The translations under genes were made by a program, and so were the position numbers. The notes beneath the pieces were generated by a model that was not told the origin of the DNA, did no database searches, and saw only the letters and a list, made by a program, of their open reading frames with translations. Shown here one piece after another: positions 6,784-8,570 of a stretch of 8,570 bases of DNA (its first letter is position 1; every line of letters begins with the position of its first letter). The DNA comes from Chitinophagaceae bacterium. Lineage in GTDB: Bacteria > Bacteroidota > Bacteroidia > Chitinophagales > Chitinophagaceae. The stretch lies in contig VIKJ01000142.1 of NCBI GenBank assembly GCA_008080615.1, positions 1 to 8,570 of the forward strand, read 5' to 3'.

Positions 6784-6848
6784 GGCTGATTTTCAATATA
6801 TGATTTGTTGAAACCTTCTTGATCAACAGCATTTGGGCTGATTTTCAA
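6784..6848 (+). repeat. 13-bp direct repeat pair downstream of uvrC
   Basis: GGCTGATTTTCAA occurs at 6784-6796 and again at 6836-6848, identical and 52 bases apart. The DNA between is AT-rich and non-coding. The pair may be the trace of a local duplication or of an inserted sequence; nothing else in the spacer supports either. Confidence 0.7.
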
Positions 6849-6884
6849 ATTGAGCATCTGAGACTTGCCGTTAAGCTATTTTGT

Positions 6885-6958
6885 GAATGAGGCGTAACAA
6901 TGAAAGTTGTTTGAGCCCAGACTTGTAGGGGCGAGTTCTTTCATTGTAGCCGAATGAG
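6885..6958. repeat. Inverted-repeat element flanked by GAATGAG direct repeats
   Basis: ACAATGAAAG (6897-6906) is perfectly complementary to CTTTCATTGT (6938-6947). Outside this stem, GGC (6891-6893) can pair with GCC (6949-6951) across a small bulge. Inside it, GCCC (6914-6917) can pair with GGGC (6928-6931 or one base earlier), so the single strand would fold into a long imperfect hairpin. GAATGAG occurs on both sides (6885-6891 and 6952-6958) in direct orientation. The arrangement could be a palindromic dispersed repeat, a small mobile remnant or a structured RNA; the sequence alone does not decide. Confidence 0.6.
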
Positions 6959-6987
6959 AAAAATAGTAGGAAAGGAACAGCAGCGAA

Positions 6988-7006
6988 ATTTGGAAGCAGA
7001 CCAAAT
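6988..7006. repeat. Small hairpin (6-bp inverted repeat)
   Basis: ATTTGG (6988-6993) and CCAAAT (7001-7006) form a perfect 6-bp inverted repeat around a 7-base loop. No T-run follows, so it is not a terminator. It lies between the larger inverted-repeat element and the first terminator-like hairpin and may be part of the same structured unit. Confidence 0.4.
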
Positions 7007-7039
7007 GCTATTGATCCTAAGGGTCTTTAAAACAAAAAA

Positions 7040-7070
7040 GGGGCCAGGATAAAAATCCAGCCCCGTTTTT
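7040..7070. terminator. Bidirectional intrinsic terminator downstream of uvrC
   Basis: GGGGC (7040-7044) pairs with GCCCC (7060-7064), and GGAT (7047-7050) with ATCC (7055-7058), around a short A-rich loop. On the plus strand it is followed by GTTTTT, and on the minus strand by a run of six T, G and more T. It can therefore end transcripts from uvrC and also act as a back-up for gldN transcripts on the other strand. Confidence 0.75.
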
Positions 7071-7172
7071 AAAATCCAATATCCTATGAAAAACCGAAGT
7101 AAAGTTAAGGGTATGATATCAATAGAAACCAAGTTTTTATAAAAAAAAGGCTGTTTTGAATAAAAAAACCAC

Positions 7173-7202
7173 AAAAAAAGGGAGCAAATTGCTCCCTTTT
7201 TT
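7173..7202. terminator. Bidirectional intrinsic terminator of the gld operon
   Basis: GGGAGC (7180-7185) pairs with GCTCCC (7191-7196); a further AA/TT pairing would leave a one-base loop. Six T follow on the plus strand (7197-7202) and seven A precede it (7173-7179), giving a T-run on the minus strand. It lies 28 bases beyond the gldN stop, so it is the primary terminator for the gldM-gldN transcript and a second one for uvrC readthrough. Confidence 0.85.
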
Positions 7203-7223
7203 GGAATATCGCCAAATAGCTAA

Positions 7224-8363
7224 TTAGTAAGCCCAAAGGTCTTGCTCGTAGCTAAATATCTTCTGCTTAATGTTTTCGCCTTCCAATAATCGGAATAATG
7301 GGTCTTTAATCATTGCACTCAATGATTTATCACCAGGGTTATTGATGGTACTCTTGATAATATAACTTGAGAAATACCTGCTTTCGAAAAGCTCTTCCCA
7401 AGTCATCCTAGAAGCAAAATTTTTAGGATTGTATACTTCTGGATAGTTTACCCAAAACAATACCCTTGGTAAAGATTTGCCAGCTACTACTTGCTTTGCA
7501 ATAGGGGCAATTCCTATAATGCGGGTAAATAATCTGCTAGCTTCTTTGTCAAAAATAACCTGCTCTTTTACACGGAATGTATATACAGAGTCCGGGCTAA
7601 AGCGTGGCTTCTTGGTAATTACTCTTTCCACCACACCAGTTGTAGGATCTGGAACATCCACTGTGTCATAAGCACCACCAGTTAAAGCCATTACTTGATT
7701 AACAGTAAGTGGTATTGTGAATCTATCGTTATCTGCAGAAAAAGCTACTACACTATCATTTTTAATTGCACTCAATAATATAGAGAAGAAACGCTGATCT
7801 CCGTTGTCGTCCTTACCAGGGTATACAAAAGATTGATTGATTTTTTCTCTTCCATCAATTTCTCTCCAAACAAAATGACTGAACAAGGCATCATCATCGC
7901 GCAAGTCTTCGTACTCCAATGGCTTTCTGTCTCTTACCTGACTTCTATCAATTGCGTAGTTATTTCTAAGAGAAATTTCTGGTTTTGTTTCAAAGCCACC
8001 CTGAATGGTAGTATCATAAGTAATAGTTACAGCACCAGTAGGGTTCGTAACGGCGCTTGAAGATTGAACTGGTGTTGTATTATTACCAGCGCGATACTTT
8101 GATGACCCTGTAACTGGGGCAGTGGTACTATTTGGAACAGTAGTATCAGCAGCAGTTTGATTTGCATTCGCATTCAAATAACGAGAACCACCTGTTTTTG
8201 CAGGAGTGGTAGTCGCTTTTTTTGCAGGCGCAGGCTGTGTTGTTGCCGGCTTTGTTGCAGCAGGTTTTGCTGCACCTGTTTTATAACGAGATTGTGCATT
8301 TAGCTGTACAAAAGCTACAGCAGCAATACCCAATACAAATCCTTTAAACATCATCTTTTTCAT
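7224..8363 (-). CDS. gldN: Gliding motility / type IX secretion system protein GldN (PorN)
   Basis: GldN (PorN) is a periplasmic component that forms, with the lipoprotein GldK, a ring under the outer membrane in the type IX secretion and gliding apparatus. The 379-residue form from the ATG at 8363 begins with MKKMMFKG and a hydrophobic segment ending LNAQ at residue 24, a standard Sec signal peptide. A GTG at 8369 would add two residues and lies just 2 bases after the gldM stop. Residues 25-110 are a low-complexity Ala/Pro/Thr/Lys linker containing three S-(R/K)-Y motifs (25-27, 60-62, 88-90). The GldN core follows, with ALFSHFVWREIDGREKINQS (159-178) and YTFRVKEQVIFDKEASRLF (261-279), then RIIGIAPIAK. 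The gene follows gldM closely and is the last of the operon, ended by the hairpin at 7180-7196. The assignment is strong; the long repeat-bearing linker is longer than I recall for flavobacterial GldN. Confidence 0.93.
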   Translation of the reverse strand: MKKMMFKGFVLGIAAVAFVQLNAQSRYKTGAAKPAATKPATTQPAPAKKATTTPAKTGGSRYLNANANQTAADTTVPNSTTAPVTGSSKYRAGNNTTPVQSSSAVTNPTGAVTITYDTTIQGGFETKPEISLRNNYAIDRSQVRDRKPLEYEDLRDDDALFSHFVWREIDGREKINQSFVYPGKDDNGDQRFFSILLSAIKNDSVVAFSADNDRFTIPLTVNQVMALTGGAYDTVDVPDPTTGVVERVITKKPRFSPDSVYTFRVKEQVIFDKEASRLFTRIIGIAPIAKQVVAGKSLPRVLFWVNYPEVYNPKNFASRMTWEELFESRYFSSYIIKSTINNPGDKSLSAMIKDPLFRLLEGENIKQKIFSYEQDLWAY

Positions 8364-8371
8364 ACGCACAA

Positions 8372-8570
8372 TTATTGAAGTGTAAATGAAATATTTTGAT
8401 CAAGTACTCTGGTACCACCAGGACCTTTTACTTTAATTTCATCAATTACCACTGTTGAACCCGCCTGACATTTACGCAATAAAGCCTGTGCTTCTCCATT
8501 AAAATAAGCACCACCAACTTCAGCTAAACCAAAACCACTTTCTTCAAATCCTTTACCAGTACAAATCAAA
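8372..8570 (-). CDS. gldM: GldM C-terminal end (5' part outside window)
   Basis: Only the last 65 residues are visible, entering from the right edge. Their first codon in the window is TTG (Leu), an internal codon rather than a start. Features such as ICTGKGFEESG, AYFNGEAQALLRKCQAGST and VVIDEIKVKGPGGTRVLDQ match the last domain of GldM (PorM), where a glycine-rich turn and an IDEIKVKGP strand precede a terminal ISFTLQ. GldM is anchored in the inner membrane, works with GldL as the proton-driven motor, and reaches through the periplasm to contact the GldK/GldN ring with its C-terminal domains. Its stop lies 8 bases before the preferred gldN ATG, which supports a shared transcript. The conserved order gldM-gldN supports the identification even though little of the protein is seen. 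Confidence 0.85.
   Translation of the reverse strand, partial: LICTGKGFEESGFGLAEVGGAYFNGEAQALLRKCQAGSTVVIDEIKVKGPGGTRVLDQNISFTLQ

Larger units (their letters stand above)
6756..7223. other. 468-base non-coding region between convergent uvrC and gldN
   Basis: No plausible gene is present. The left part (6756-6860) holds a 13-bp direct repeat. The middle (6885-7006) contains an inverted-repeat element and a smaller hairpin. The right part (7020-7223) is A/T-tract-rich and contains two terminator-like hairpins that could serve both strands. The one open frame on the minus strand (6941-7174) crosses a terminator and has no family features. Confidence 0.8.

Noticed and set aside
6941..7174. Minus-strand open frame of 77 codons in the uvrC-gldN gap
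   Set aside because: It crosses the terminator hairpin and A/T tracts, has no ribosome site and no recognisable features, and its composition is that of AT-rich non-coding DNA.
7477..8060. Plus-strand open frames opposite gldN
   Set aside because: They are antisense shadows of gldN with no independent coding evidence.
1..8570. CRISPR array, tRNA, rRNA, prophage or intact insertion sequence
   Set aside because: No regularly spaced repeats, cloverleaf pattern, ribosomal sequence, integrase or transposase was seen on either strand.

Overview
The window looks like chromosomal DNA from an AT-rich member of the Bacteroidota, most likely the Chitinophagaceae/Chitinophagales. The evidence is the type IX secretion/gliding gene pair gldM-gldN, the DUF1800/DUF1501 pair, an ECF sigma factor next to a membrane-anchored beta-barrel protein, and the near absence of strong Shine-Dalgarno sequences. 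The genus cannot be fixed from sequence reading alone.

Layout: (1) Positions 1-2122, minus strand, hold a DUF1800 protein followed after 10 bases by a Tat-signal DUF1501 protein that runs off the left edge. (2) Positions 2123-2294 form a divergent intergenic region. (3) Positions 2295-6755, plus strand, are a tightly spaced probable operon: an ECF sigma factor, a frame-disrupted gene for a protein with an N-terminal cytoplasmic domain, one membrane segment and a C-terminal beta-barrel-like domain, a small lipoprotein, and uvrC. (4) Positions 6756-7223 are non-coding and lie between convergent genes. They hold a 13-bp direct repeat, an inverted-repeat element flanked by GAATGAG copies, a further hairpin and two terminator-like hairpins usable from both strands. 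(5) Positions 7224-8570, minus strand, hold gldN and the 3' end of gldM, the distal part of a gldKLMN-type operon.

How the genes work together: GldM is the periplasm-spanning shaft of the GldLM motor, and GldN is part of the periplasmic GldK/GldN ring of the type IX secretion system. The sigma factor and the protein encoded directly after it look like a regulator and membrane partner. The lipoprotein and uvrC may be co-transcribed with them, since uvrC begins 2 bases after the lipoprotein stop. DUF1800 and DUF1501 proteins commonly occur as neighbours and are probably a functional pair of unknown role.

The points most worth a second look are the single-base frame disruption in the sigma-linked membrane protein gene, the unusual sensor-like architecture of that protein, uvrC as the last gene of an ECF sigma operon, and the structured non-coding element after uvrC. 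I saw no CRISPR array, tRNA, rRNA, intact insertion sequence or phage gene. No clearly novel defence or mobile system is visible.
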